From contig NZ_NIJM01000004.1 in NCBI RefSeq assembly GCF_002836945.1, positions 1 through 64,000 of the forward strand: 64,000 bases of DNA. The letters are read 5' to 3'. Source of the stretch: Shewanella chilikensis (GTDB lineage: Bacteria; Pseudomonadota; Gammaproteobacteria; Enterobacterales; Shewanellaceae). The number at the start of each line of letters is the position of its first letter. Position 1 is the first letter of the stretch. This document shows positions 51,752 to 60,801 of the stretch, one piece after another. Position numbers and translations under genes: made by a program. Below the pieces are notes generated by a model that saw nothing but the letters and a program-made list of their open reading frames with translations, made no database searches and was not told where the DNA came from.

Positions 51752-52539
51752 TGTTAGCCACAACGACTCAGGGTTCAGCAACCCAGCCGCCTTTGGTGCT
51801 GCTGCACGGTTTTCTCGGTAGCAGCCATGATTGGCACGAGTTGCTGCCGCACCTGAGTCAGGACTACTACTGTATTGCGGTCGATCTCCCGGGCCATGGC
51901 CGCAGCGGTGATATCCAAATCGACAGCCCAGGCTTCAATGACTGTATTGCCTTGCTGCGTCATACACTGCTCAAGGTTGGCATCCCACGTTTTCACTTAT
52001 TGGGATACTCGCTTGGCGGCCGTATCGCGCTGCATCTGGCGCAAACCTGGCCCGAAGCACTGCTGAGCCTGCATCTTGAGTCCTGTCATCCTGGCCTGTT
52101 ATCCCATGATGAACGTCACCAGAGGGCGATGGCCGATAAGCTGTGGGCCGAACGTTTTAACACTATGCCGATTGAGCAAGTGCTGGCCCTCTGGTATCAG
52201 CAAGCGGTATTTGCCGACCTATCAAGCGCCGAGCGAGAAGGTTTAATCGAAAAACGCCGCCATCAGCAGCCACTGGGCCTAATTAACTGTTACCAGGCCA
52301 CCTCACTGGCACTGCAACAGGATCTGCGCCAAGTGCCGGCCAAGCTTGCCTGCCAAAGCCACTACTACCTAGGGGATCTGGATGCCAAGTTTAGCGCTCT
52401 TGCCAAGGCCTGGCAGCCGCAAGCCGGATTCAAGCTGCATACCATTGCCGATGCGGGCCATAATAGCCATCAGGCCCAACCCGGCGCTTTTGCCATGGCG
52501 CTCAAAGGCGCCCTGAACGCGATTTCAAGGGGTGAATGA
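51751..52539 (+). CDS. menH: SHCHC synthase (menaquinone synthesis), alpha/beta hydrolase fold
   Basis: Eliminates pyruvate from the MenD product. The 262-residue alpha/beta hydrolase shows VLLHGFLGSSHDW, the nucleophile elbow LGYSLGGRIALHLA (Ser), and DAGHNSHQAQP with the catalytic His. The start ATG at 51751 overlaps the menD stop (TAATG); the frame extends upstream, but inside menD. It ends in a 4-bp overlap with menC. Confidence 0.93.
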   Translation: MLATTTQGSATQPPLVLLHGFLGSSHDWHELLPHLSQDYYCIAVDLPGHGRSGDIQIDSPGFNDCIALLRHTLLKVGIPRFHLLGYSLGGRIALHLAQTWPEALLSLHLESCHPGLLSHDERHQRAMADKLWAERFNTMPIEQVLALWYQQAVFADLSSAEREGLIEKRRHQQPLGLINCYQATSLALQQDLRQVPAKLACQSHYYLGDLDAKFSALAKAWQPQAGFKLHTIADAGHNSHQAQPGAFAMALKGALNAISRGE

Positions 52540-53582
52540 TGCATCCAGACTCACTGTCACTGGCCCGCTATAGGCTGCCGCTGGAAACCTCACTACCTGT
52601 GGGCAAGCAAAGAATCGAACAGAGAGCCGGGCTGGTTATCAAGGCCAGTTGCGGCAATGAAGAACATTTTGTGGAAGTCGCCCCCTTGAGCGGCCTGGAT
52701 GCCAACGGCGAGCCACTGCTGGGGTTCAGCCGTGAATCACTGACAGAGGTGACAGAAGCAGCCTTGGCGCTGATGCCAGCACTGGCCGCCAAAGAACTTA
52801 AGTTGAGTCAGGCGGCCGATGCCTGTCAGTATCCCTCGCTCGCCTGGGGGCTAAGTCTGCTCGATGCCAAACTCAAAGGACAACTGCCACAGCGTTGGCC
52901 GGCCTTTGAAACCATTCCACTCATCTATCACAGGGAAGAAGAGCCACTGGCGCTACTGCAACAAAGGCTGGCGGCGCTTCCCGATACGGTTCTCAGAGCC
53001 AAGATCAAGGTCGCCCAGACCAGCATGGAGCAAGAGCTCAGACTGATCCATGCTGTATTGGCCGCCAAACCTCATCTCAAACTCAGGCTGGATGCCAATC
53101 AGGGCTTTGAGTATCAACAAGCTGTGGATTTTTGCGCTTGTCTGCCCAAGGCCTGCATTGAATATATTGAGGAACCCTGCCGCCGCGCCGACGATAACCC
53201 TGCCCTATTCAAGGCCACAGGGATCCGCTATGCCCTGGATGAAACTCTGCTGCAAAGTGAGTTTGTACCTGACTGCAATGACTTCGCAAGCGGTCTCACG
53301 GCGCTGGTGCTTAAGCCGATGTTGCTCGGCAGCTTAACCAGACTGCAAACCCTGATCGAACAGGCCGAAGCGGCCGGCGTGCGCGCCCTATTGAGTTCCA
53401 GCCTGGAATCTTCTCTGGGAATTGCCGATCTGGAGGCGGTCAGTGCCCTCTTGACCCCCAACGAAGCCCCCGGACTGGATACTCTGGCGCCTTTCGGACG
53501 CGATATTATCGTCGGCCAAGGCCATAAGCCCCGTCTGGACTTTGCTGAGCTGGAACTCTTGGGTCAATGGCCCTGTCTGTAA
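52536..53582 (+). CDS. menC: o-Succinylbenzoate synthase
   Basis: Dehydrates SHCHC to o-succinylbenzoate; a member of the enolase superfamily. The 348-residue protein carries the catalytic lysine segment RAKIKVAQ, metal ligands in LRLDANQGF, IEYIEEPC and YALDETLL, and the second lysine region LVLKPMLLGS. The start uses ATG 52536 (ATGATG, overlapping menH by 4 bp). Its gene order is menD-menH-menC-menE. Confidence 0.93.
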   Translation: MMHPDSLSLARYRLPLETSLPVGKQRIEQRAGLVIKASCGNEEHFVEVAPLSGLDANGEPLLGFSRESLTEVTEAALALMPALAAKELKLSQAADACQYPSLAWGLSLLDAKLKGQLPQRWPAFETIPLIYHREEEPLALLQQRLAALPDTVLRAKIKVAQTSMEQELRLIHAVLAAKPHLKLRLDANQGFEYQQAVDFCACLPKACIEYIEEPCRRADDNPALFKATGIRYALDETLLQSEFVPDCNDFASGLTALVLKPMLLGSLTRLQTLIEQAEAAGVRALLSSSLESSLGIADLEAVSALLTPNEAPGLDTLAPFGRDIIVGQGHKPRLDFAELELLGQWPCL

Positions 53583-53635
53583 CCGCCAAGCTCTGACAGC
53601 CTCTGCAACCCCCAATTTCAGTAACAGGAAAGCAC

Positions 53636-55048
53636 ATGACCTACTCGCCCCTTCACCTCAGTGGCCAACAGACTCCGGATGCCGTCGCCTTGGTAGAGGG
53701 CGGTATCAGCCATAGTTATCAGGCAGTAAGCCGGCAAGTATTGGCGCTCGGCGCTAAGCTTCGAGCCTTGGGGTTGCAGCGCGGGGATAAACTGGCCTGT
53801 GTGGCCGCTAACTGCCGCGAGCTGATGTTGTTGTATTGGGCTTGTTTGGATCTGGGGCTGCTCTTTTGCCCGCTGTCACCCAAGTTTCCGGATAGTCAGC
53901 TCCAGGAGCTGCTTGAACGTTTACATATTCGCTTTATCTGGTGTCCGGATAATGCCAGGAATAAGCTTTGGCAAACGCGGGATATCACCCGAGTGCAGGC
54001 GGATTTTGCCATTCTCGAATCGAATTGTATCCCAGCCGAGATAGCCACTGTCTCGGCCGATACGCCGCTCAATATTATTCTTACCTCGGGCTCCAGTGGC
54101 TGCCCCAAGGCCGCAGTCCACTGCCTTAACAACCATATCGCCAACGCCAATGGTAGTCGGCAGTTGATTCCTTTGGCGAGTGGTGATGCCTGGTTACTCT
54201 CGCTGCCGCTGTTCCATATCGGTGGCCTGGCAATCCTCAATCGCTGCGCCCTGGCGGCCGCAGCCGTGGTGCTGCCGGACAATAAGCTGACTATGGCGGC
54301 GCAGTTGAGGCGTGATGCCATCACTCATCTCTCGCTGGTGGCCACCCAGTTGCAACGCCTTTTGGACGACAGCCCGGAAAGCCTTATGGGAGTGAAGTGC
54401 CTGCTACTCGGCGGCGGCGCCATAGGCCAAGGCCTGCTGGACAGGCTATCCCCCTTGAAGGTGAAAGCCTTTACCAGTTACGGCATGACAGAGATGGGCT
54501 CGCAGATCACCACGGGAATGGCCCGCAGCGATGGCAGCAGTGGCCGCCTGTTACCCGGGCGCGAGCTCAAAATAGAACAGGGAGTTATCTGGGTCAGGGG
54601 CGAGACCCTGTTTATGGGTTACCTGCAGTCGGATGGCAGCATAGTTAAAGAGACCCAAGACGGTTGGTTTTGCACCAAGGACAAAGGCTTCTGGAGTCAG
54701 GATGGGCTACTGCATATTCAGGGGCGGGTCGACAATATGTTTATCTGCGGCGGCGAGAATATTCAACCGGAAGAGGTGGAAGCGGCGCTGAAACAGCACC
54801 CTGCCATCCTGGATGCCATCGTCTTTGGTGAAGATAACCCTGAGTTTGGCTTACTGCCGGCCGCCATTTTGCGTTATCAAGGCTCACAGGCGCCGAGCGA
54901 AGCCGAACTGACCGCCTTCCTGGCAGACAAGCTGGCTCGCTTTAAGCGCCCGAGACACTATTATCCCTGGCCGCAACAGGTTGCCGAGGGGCTCAAAGTG
55001 CAGCGCCAGCAGCTTATTGCGGCGCTAAATTCAACCATGAAGCCTTAA
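53636..55048 (+). CDS. menE: o-Succinylbenzoate-CoA ligase
   Basis: Activates o-succinylbenzoate with ATP and CoA. The 470-residue ANL-superfamily enzyme has the P-loop motif LTSGSSGCPKAAVH (near residue 150), SLPLFHIGGLAILN, the adenylate motif SYGMTEMGSQIT, the hinge region GRVDNMFICGGENIQPEEVE and a C-terminal Lys near the end (AEGLKVQRQQL). It follows menC with a 53-bp gap. Its last 18 bp overlap the end of the convergent REC-EAL gene. Confidence 0.93.
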   Translation: MTYSPLHLSGQQTPDAVALVEGGISHSYQAVSRQVLALGAKLRALGLQRGDKLACVAANCRELMLLYWACLDLGLLFCPLSPKFPDSQLQELLERLHIRFIWCPDNARNKLWQTRDITRVQADFAILESNCIPAEIATVSADTPLNIILTSGSSGCPKAAVHCLNNHIANANGSRQLIPLASGDAWLLSLPLFHIGGLAILNRCALAAAAVVLPDNKLTMAAQLRRDAITHLSLVATQLQRLLDDSPESLMGVKCLLLGGGAIGQGLLDRLSPLKVKAFTSYGMTEMGSQITTGMARSDGSSGRLLPGRELKIEQGVIWVRGETLFMGYLQSDGSIVKETQDGWFCTKDKGFWSQDGLLHIQGRVDNMFICGGENIQPEEVEAALKQHPAILDAIVFGEDNPEFGLLPAAILRYQGSQAPSEAELTAFLADKLARFKRPRHYYPWPQQVAEGLKVQRQQLIAALNSTMKP

Positions 55049-56245
55049 AAGTTCATTTTGTAAGAAGTGTTTACAAAAGTCAGCCTCGCTCAATGGATGA
55101 GAAAAGTAAAACCCCTGGCCCAGATTGCAACCGAGGTTTTGCAATAGCTTGAGCTGGGCAGCCGTTTCAATACCTTCGATAACCAACTGCATGTCGAGCG
55201 AGTCAGATAATGCTATCACACTGGATATCGCAGCTTTGCATCTGGGCTCAGTATCCAGACCGGCCACAAAACAAGCATCCAACTTCATTTGCGAAAAAGG
55301 AAGTTCACACAGGCGAGCCAAAGATGAATAAGCAGCACCAAAGTCATCTATCGCCAATTCGCATCCTAGCATGCGTAAACGGATTAAATTTTCCATATTG
55401 AGGGCCGGCGCCAATATAAGGCCTGATTCCGTTATCTCTATAGTGACCAGTTTCGGTGGAAGTTTATAATCCCGGATCAATTTGGAGATTTGATATACGA
55501 GCTCAGTGGAGTTTAATTGGGAAATGTCCAGGTTGTAGGCGAGTGATAAGCGATAGTTCTGTTCCAACAATCGCTTTTGCAATTTAATCCCCTGACGGAA
55601 TAATTGGAGAAACATCTCATCCAGCAAGCCATAACGAATGAGAGGTTCGATAAACAGATTAGGATGTAACAACCCGAACACGGGGTGCTGCCAACGCACC
55701 AAGACTTCCGCTCCTTCTATTTGTAAATCCGTGACACTGAACTTGGGTTGGTAGAAACCAACGAACTGATGTTCAGTGACCGCTTCCTTAAAATCTCTGA
55801 AATTCAAAGAGAACCAATTTGGAAGCAGTTCTGGTTCAGGTGATACCGTCTGCGGTTCGTTCAGTTCACGATAACATTCGATCATAGCGCTCAAGTTTTC
55901 AATCGTCGGTGATTTGGCTAAATCACCAAGATACTGAAACCCCAACAGTTTAACCATCTGGGAGACAGCCCGGCGCAGATCTTTGTCGACATCACTGTAA
56001 AGGGCTACCCCACGGATCTTGAACCTGGCTCTAGCCTGGCGCAAAAAAGACAAACCATCGGTTCCAGCCAACATCAAGTCGCAAATTACGATATCGACTT
56101 CCCTATGCTGCTGTAGCCAGGAAAAAGCGGCTGTCGCGCAGCCAAAGCTGAAGACTTCCACACAAGTTAACGACTTGAGGTTGTGCTCCAGCACAGTGCG
56201 TTGAAAAGGATGATCCTCAAGCACCAACACCTTGCATTTCTTCAT
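55031..56245 (-). CDS. Response regulator with c-di-GMP phosphodiesterase output (REC-EAL), RocR-like
   Basis: A 404-residue two-domain protein. The receiver domain (residues 1-125) has acidic residues LEDHPFQRTVL and phospho-acceptor Asp in IVICDLMLAGTDGLS. The EAL domain (about 155-400) keeps the catalytic set: Glu of AEVLVRW (EVL instead of EAL), Asn of YNLDISQLN, EITESGL, AIDDFGAAYSSL, Lys of MKLDACF, EGIETAAQ and GQGFYFSHPL. It should hydrolyse c-di-GMP when phosphorylated or not, as in RocR of P. aeruginosa and VieA of V. cholerae; it lacks the VieA HTH. It is divergent from the NarL-type regulator and hybrid kinase. The kinase's HPt domain could phosphorylate both. Confidence 0.87.
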   Translation of the reverse strand: MKKCKVLVLEDHPFQRTVLEHNLKSLTCVEVFSFGCATAAFSWLQQHREVDIVICDLMLAGTDGLSFLRQARARFKIRGVALYSDVDKDLRRAVSQMVKLLGFQYLGDLAKSPTIENLSAMIECYRELNEPQTVSPEPELLPNWFSLNFRDFKEAVTEHQFVGFYQPKFSVTDLQIEGAEVLVRWQHPVFGLLHPNLFIEPLIRYGLLDEMFLQLFRQGIKLQKRLLEQNYRLSLAYNLDISQLNSTELVYQISKLIRDYKLPPKLVTIEITESGLILAPALNMENLIRLRMLGCELAIDDFGAAYSSLARLCELPFSQMKLDACFVAGLDTEPRCKAAISSVIALSDSLDMQLVIEGIETAAQLKLLQNLGCNLGQGFYFSHPLSEADFCKHFLQNELLRLHG

Positions 56246-56554
56246 TATTTAAGCCAAAAAAACTGATATGGATATAAATAGCAGTTAGCATCATTTATCA
56301 GTAAAAATAACTAAGAATTCTTTTATTAAGTTTATATAAAATCCTATATAGCTAAATTTACGCCAACACACCGTAAATGGTCTTTCTCACACTATTCCTA
56401 ATTTATTTTGAAATAATATAAGTCCGCTAATATTATAATAAATGCAAAACCCAACAGAAAAGGCTGAAAGTTCGGTAGGAAACATCCTACTTACATATGA
56501 AAATTATTCTGTAACAATTGATTTGGAATGATTAGAGGGACAGAAGTTTATAAT
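56246..56554. promoter_or_regulatory. Divergent promoter region of REC-EAL and NarL-type regulator genes
   Basis: 309 bp without a gene, very A+T-rich. It contains the inverted repeat at 56475-56490, a second possible half-site TTCCTA at 56395-56400, TCCTATA at about 56343, and GAAAAGGCTGAAAGTTC (56457-56473), which has a near copy at 48635. No clear sigma-70 boxes could be fixed among the A+T-rich hexamers. Confidence 0.5.
56475..56490 (+). promoter_or_regulatory. Candidate operator GTAGGA-AACA-TCCTAC
   Basis: A perfect 6-bp inverted repeat with a 4-nt spacer, 65 bp upstream of the NarL-type regulator start. Its core TAGGA-N4-TCCTA recurs upstream of the fimbrial operon (61076-61089). The geometry (two 5-7-bp half-sites in a 14-bp box) fits NarL/FixJ-type dimers such as RcsB and BvgA, whose half-sites also contain TTCCTA or TCCTA. 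It is proposed as the autoregulatory site of the adjacent regulator. Confidence 0.55.
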
Positions 56555-57178
56555 ATGAAGAACATTATTGTTGTCGATGACCATCCAGTAGTGATTATGG
56601 CTATAAAAATCATACTCGAGCAAAATGGCTTTCATGTCACAGCCACAACAGATAATGGAGTAGATGCGCTAAAACTCATAAGAGAGCACCAACCTGATGC
56701 CGTTGTTCTGGATATAGGCATACCACAACTAGATGGTCTTGAGGTTATTAACCGATTGAATAGTTTGGATTTACCACCAAAGATACTGGTACTGACGGCA
56801 CAGCCTTCTGAATATTTTGTCACCCGCTGCATACAGGCCGGAGCCTCTGGTTTTGTCTCTAAACAAGAGGATCTAACAGAGGTTCTGGGAGCGCTGAGAG
56901 CAGTATTATCCGGATATTCATACTTTCCAAATAACGCCTTCATCCATCATAAACAAAATAAACAACTGCCGGAGTCAGATAAATTGGCACAACTATCTGG
57001 TCGAGAAATGATGGTACTTCAACAGTTGTCACACGGCCTATCCAATAAAGAGATTGCCGATCGCATGTTACTCAGCAATAAAACCATAAGTACATATAAG
57101 ACTCGTTTACTGGAAAAGCTTAACGCCCGTACCCTGGTCGATCTTATCGAAATATCCAAGAGAAACCATATCATATGA
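56555..57178 (+). CDS. NarL/FixJ-type response regulator, EvgA/RocA-like
   Basis: A 207-residue regulator. The receiver domain (NIIVVDDHPVVIMAIKIILE, Asp in AVVLDIGIPQLDG, Lys in SGFVSKQEDL) is followed by a LuxR-type DNA-binding domain (LSGREMMVLQQLSHGLSNKE, NKTISTYKTRLLEKLNARTL). It resembles EvgA, BvgA and RocA1, the partners of BvgS-type kinases. ATG 56555 begins at the receiver; the frame extends nine codons upstream. It overlaps the kinase gene by 4 bp (ATGA). Its candidate binding site occurs in its own and the fimbrial promoter. Confidence 0.88.
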   Translation: MKNIIVVDDHPVVIMAIKIILEQNGFHVTATTDNGVDALKLIREHQPDAVVLDIGIPQLDGLEVINRLNSLDLPPKILVLTAQPSEYFVTRCIQAGASGFVSKQEDLTEVLGALRAVLSGYSYFPNNAFIHHKQNKQLPESDKLAQLSGREMMVLQQLSHGLSNKEIADRMLLSNKTISTYKTRLLEKLNARTLVDLIEISKRNHII

Positions 57179-60100
57179 AAAAAGCCCCTCTTATCCAGGC
57201 GCTCTACTTAATATTGATTTTTTTATCTTTAGTTTCACAGCAGGTCAATGGGACAGAGTTGAATACTCCAGGCATTTCTGGCCATGCCGGCATGAGTAAA
57301 ATTAGGATAATCCTGACCGATGAGCAGTGGCAATGGTTACAACAACAGCAAAGTATCCGAGTAGGAGTTGTTACTCCGGATAACCCACCATTCGATATGA
57401 CCATGGATGGTAACAGTGACTACTATGAGGGCTTGAGTGCCGATTACCTGCAGCTTTTGTCTGAAGCCCTTAAGCTCAAAATAGAACTACGTTTATTCAA
57501 TACCAAAGAGGACGCTATCTTAGCTATCAAGGCCGGTAAACTGGATCTGCTAACCGGGGCCTCCGGTTACGAAGCATCCCAAGGGTTGCTGCTAAGTCAG
57601 GCTTATGTCGATAATCAAGCTGTATTATGCACTTCAGAAAAACTAGCTGCAGAGCAGACTCCAACCAATATTGCTATGCCTTATGATTATCTGCCGGAGG
57701 TCGACCTTGCCCCCCTTCTCCCCAAAGCCCAAATCACTCGATATCCCTCCAAACTAAAAACAGTAGCCGCAGCCGTGTTCGGTAAAGCTGATGCCGTAAT
57801 CATGGATCTGTTCTCAGCCAACTACATAGTTAACAACTATTTTGCCAAGAAGTTGCGGATAACGAAATTTTTGCCCGTTGAGCCCCAAGGCTTAAGCTTT
57901 GCCTTAAGTAATGATAAACAGCAACTTAAAGAAATAATAGATGAAGCATTGAAGCAACTCCCGGAAAGTGAACATTGGGCCATCAAAAAACGTTGGAGTG
58001 GAGGCGGCCTGAATCTGTCCAGAAAAAAGCTCGATCTGGATCTGAGCGAAACGGAACTGGCTTGGCTAAAGCAACATCAACCGATAAGAATTGCGGCCAA
58101 TAAGTTCAATGCACCTATGACCTATTTTGATCAGAATGACAGGTTACACGGTTACGCGGCTGACGTTTTGGAGATCATCAAGCTTTATAGCGGAATTGAT
58201 ACCGTCATTATCAAGACACAAAATTTCCATGAAATTGAGCAGCGTCTGCAAGATAAAAGTGCCGATCTAGCTTTGTTATCTCCTTCGGATAAGCGCCAAA
58301 AAGAACTGATATTCACTAAAGAATTTTCTAATGCGCCTTTTGTTTTTATCTCCCAAAAAGGTCTTCACTTCAATCAGGAAAAAACCAACTTAAAAATCGC
58401 CCTCCCAGTAGCACATATCTCCTCGGAAATACTGCCTAAAGTGTTACCACAAATAGAGGTGGTAGAAGTAAGCAACTACATGGATGCCCTGGAAGCCACC
58501 TTAAAAGGTAAAGTAGATGCCACTATAGCTCCACTTGGAATCGCAGACTACTATGTCAATCACTATTATGGGCACAAACTTGCAATACAAGGCATTATTG
58601 ACGAGTTACCACCGGCAACTGCGGCCTTCGCCACGAGTAAGAGCAACCCTCAATTAATCAGTATTCTCAATAAGGTTCTGGCCATAATCCCTGCCGATGA
58701 ATTGCAATCTATAGGGAATAGATGGCGCAGCAATGCCGTTCCCGGACAAGAGACTTGGCGCGATTACAAATATACTATTTATTCAATTACTGTTGCTGCA
58801 ATACTATTGATTACTGCATCTTTAATCTGGGCCTGGTTTACCCGCAGCCACTATATAAAACGGCTTATGGTTAAAAAGAAACTACAACAACAACTTATAT
58901 TTATGCAAGAGGTGATCGACAGTATTCCCCACCCTATCTATGTCCGTAATACAGAACGCCAACTAATTCTCTGCAACCAAAGTTATTTACAATTCTTCCA
59001 AGTATCAGCTCATGACTTGATAAATAGAACTGTGTTGGAACACAGTGATAGGCTAAGTGATGTTCACTTGATAGATCAAAATTATACCCAAGCTATTAGT
59101 GAAAACAGAGCATGTTACGAAGACAGGCGCATATATTTGGATGGAAAACTTATTGATGTTTACCACTGGTTCCGACCTTATAAAAACGAACAAAATCAGA
59201 TCCAGGGTATTATAGGTGGATGGATAGATGTCAGCGACCGCGTCGAATTAATGCAACAGTTAAACTTGGCCAAGGAACAGGCAGAGAAAGCCAGTGTCGC
59301 CAAGACTCAATTTTTGGCAACCATGAGCCATGAAATACGTACACCTATGAACGCGATTATAGGCTTGCTGGAGCTATCGATGAAACGATCTCAGAAAAAT
59401 CTGTATGATTTTAAGTCTATTCGTGTTGCTTATGATTCAGCCAAAGGACTACTGGAACTCATAGGCGATATTCTCGATATAGTTAGAATTGAGGCAGGAC
59501 AGCTAAGCTTGAACCCAGTACAGACGGAGCTGAAGCAAACTCTGGATTCTGTAATTCGTATCTTCGAAGGTATAGCGATTCAAAAAGGCTTACAATTAAT
59601 ACTTGAGATGGATCCTGAACTACCTAAGTATGCACTGTTAGATCCTCTAAGGGTTAAGCAGATTTTATCCAACCTAATTGGTAATGCCATTAAATTCACC
59701 GACCAAGGTAATGTTTGCCTCTCAGCGCTTAAATCGCAAAATTCCAAAGGTCAAACCGAGCTGGTTTTCAAAGTCGCTGATACTGGAACAGGTATGCCAA
59801 TAGAGGAACAACAAGACTTATTTAAACCTTTCGTTCAGGTTCAAAATGGTGCCCATAATAAAGGAGGGACAGGTCTGGGGCTCCCCATATGTCGCTCCCT
59901 GTGTGAAATGATGGGCGGTTCAATTAACTTGGTCAGCGAACCGGGTCAGGGGACTTGTATCAATATCCGAATACCTTTACAAGTTACCAATGAAGCTGCA
60001 GCTGAAGAAAGCCCAACATTCCCTTCCTCAGATGTAATCCCTACGGCACAAGTGCAGCATGTGTTGATAGTGGATGATCATCCGGCCAACAGGCTGCTGT

Positions 60101-60801
60101 TGTCACAGCAACTTAAATATCTGGGGCACAGCATTGATGAAGCGAACGATGGTCAGGAAGCTCTCCATCTCTTCAACCTACACCCCTATCGAATAGTCAT
60201 TACCGATTGCAATATGCCGGAGATGGATGGTTATGAGCTTAGCCGCAAGCTAAGACAATTGGAACAAAGCCGTAATCTTTCACCGGCGATTATCTTAGGT
60301 TACACAGCCAATGCCCAATTGGAAGTCAAAAAAGCCTGTATCTCTGCAGGCATGAATGATTGCCTGTTTAAACCTATCAGTTTAGCTGAGTTGAAAAAAG
60401 CCTTGGATAACCTCCACCTGGTGCTCGAGCAAGAACCGCTCAAGCCTAGCTTCCTGCCAAGCACTTTGGACAAATTAACTGGCGGAAACCTGGAGCTAAC
60501 AGAGCAGTTATTGCTGGAACTGTTAAATGCCAATGAGGCAGATTTAATAAAATTACAAACGGCACTGAATAAGGGGGATGAAGATGATAGCAAAAGCGTA
60601 GCCCACAAAATTAAAGGTGCGGCAAAGATTATCTCAGCTACCTCCATCGTCAAACATTGCGAGCAGTTAGAACATGCGGAAACCATAGAGGAAGCCCGTG
60701 TAACTTTGGTTTCGCTCAGTGATTCATTGGAACACCTTGCTCGAGATATAAAAGCATATCTAAACTCAGAGAAAAGAGAACCAATGGATTTTATGCTCTA
60801 A
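57175..60801 (+). CDS. BvgS/EvgS-type hybrid sensor kinase
   Basis: A 1208-residue phosphorelay kinase. An N-terminal signal or anchor precedes two periplasmic substrate-binding (Venus flytrap) domains: about residues 55-280 (RVGVVTPDNPPFDMTMDG) and 290-520 (PIRIAANKFNAPMTYFDQND). A membrane helix follows near 533-556, then PAS (575-700), HisKA with His719 (ATMSHEIRTPMNAIIG), ATPase (LIGNAIKFT, DTGTGMP, GGTGLGLPIC), a receiver with Asp1011 (TDCNMPEMDGYEL) and HPt with His1144 (VAHKIKGAAKI). It thus carries all four phosphorelay sites plus a PAS. The ligand of the flytraps is unknown. Candidate phosphate acceptors are the NarL-type regulator and the REC-EAL protein. Confidence 0.9.
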   Translation: MKKAPLIQALYLILIFLSLVSQQVNGTELNTPGISGHAGMSKIRIILTDEQWQWLQQQQSIRVGVVTPDNPPFDMTMDGNSDYYEGLSADYLQLLSEALKLKIELRLFNTKEDAILAIKAGKLDLLTGASGYEASQGLLLSQAYVDNQAVLCTSEKLAAEQTPTNIAMPYDYLPEVDLAPLLPKAQITRYPSKLKTVAAAVFGKADAVIMDLFSANYIVNNYFAKKLRITKFLPVEPQGLSFALSNDKQQLKEIIDEALKQLPESEHWAIKKRWSGGGLNLSRKKLDLDLSETELAWLKQHQPIRIAANKFNAPMTYFDQNDRLHGYAADVLEIIKLYSGIDTVIIKTQNFHEIEQRLQDKSADLALLSPSDKRQKELIFTKEFSNAPFVFISQKGLHFNQEKTNLKIALPVAHISSEILPKVLPQIEVVEVSNYMDALEATLKGKVDATIAPLGIADYYVNHYYGHKLAIQGIIDELPPATAAFATSKSNPQLISILNKVLAIIPADELQSIGNRWRSNAVPGQETWRDYKYTIYSITVAAILLITASLIWAWFTRSHYIKRLMVKKKLQQQLIFMQEVIDSIPHPIYVRNTERQLILCNQSYLQFFQVSAHDLINRTVLEHSDRLSDVHLIDQNYTQAISENRACYEDRRIYLDGKLIDVYHWFRPYKNEQNQIQGIIGGWIDVSDRVELMQQLNLAKEQAEKASVAKTQFLATMSHEIRTPMNAIIGLLELSMKRSQKNLYDFKSIRVAYDSAKGLLELIGDILDIVRIEAGQLSLNPVQTELKQTLDSVIRIFEGIAIQKGLQLILEMDPELPKYALLDPLRVKQILSNLIGNAIKFTDQGNVCLSALKSQNSKGQTELVFKVADTGTGMPIEEQQDLFKPFVQVQNGAHNKGGTGLGLPICRSLCEMMGGSINLVSEPGQGTCINIRIPLQVTNEAAAEESPTFPSSDVIPTAQVQHVLIVDDHPANRLLLSQQLKYLGHSIDEANDGQEALHLFNLHPYRIVITDCNMPEMDGYELSRKLRQLEQSRNLSPAIILGYTANAQLEVKKACISAGMNDCLFKPISLAELKKALDNLHLVLEQEPLKPSFLPSTLDKLTGGNLELTEQLLLELLNANEADLIKLQTALNKGDEDDSKSVAHKIKGAAKIISATSIVKHCEQLEHAETIEEARVTLVSLSDSLEHLARDIKAYLNSEKREPMDFML

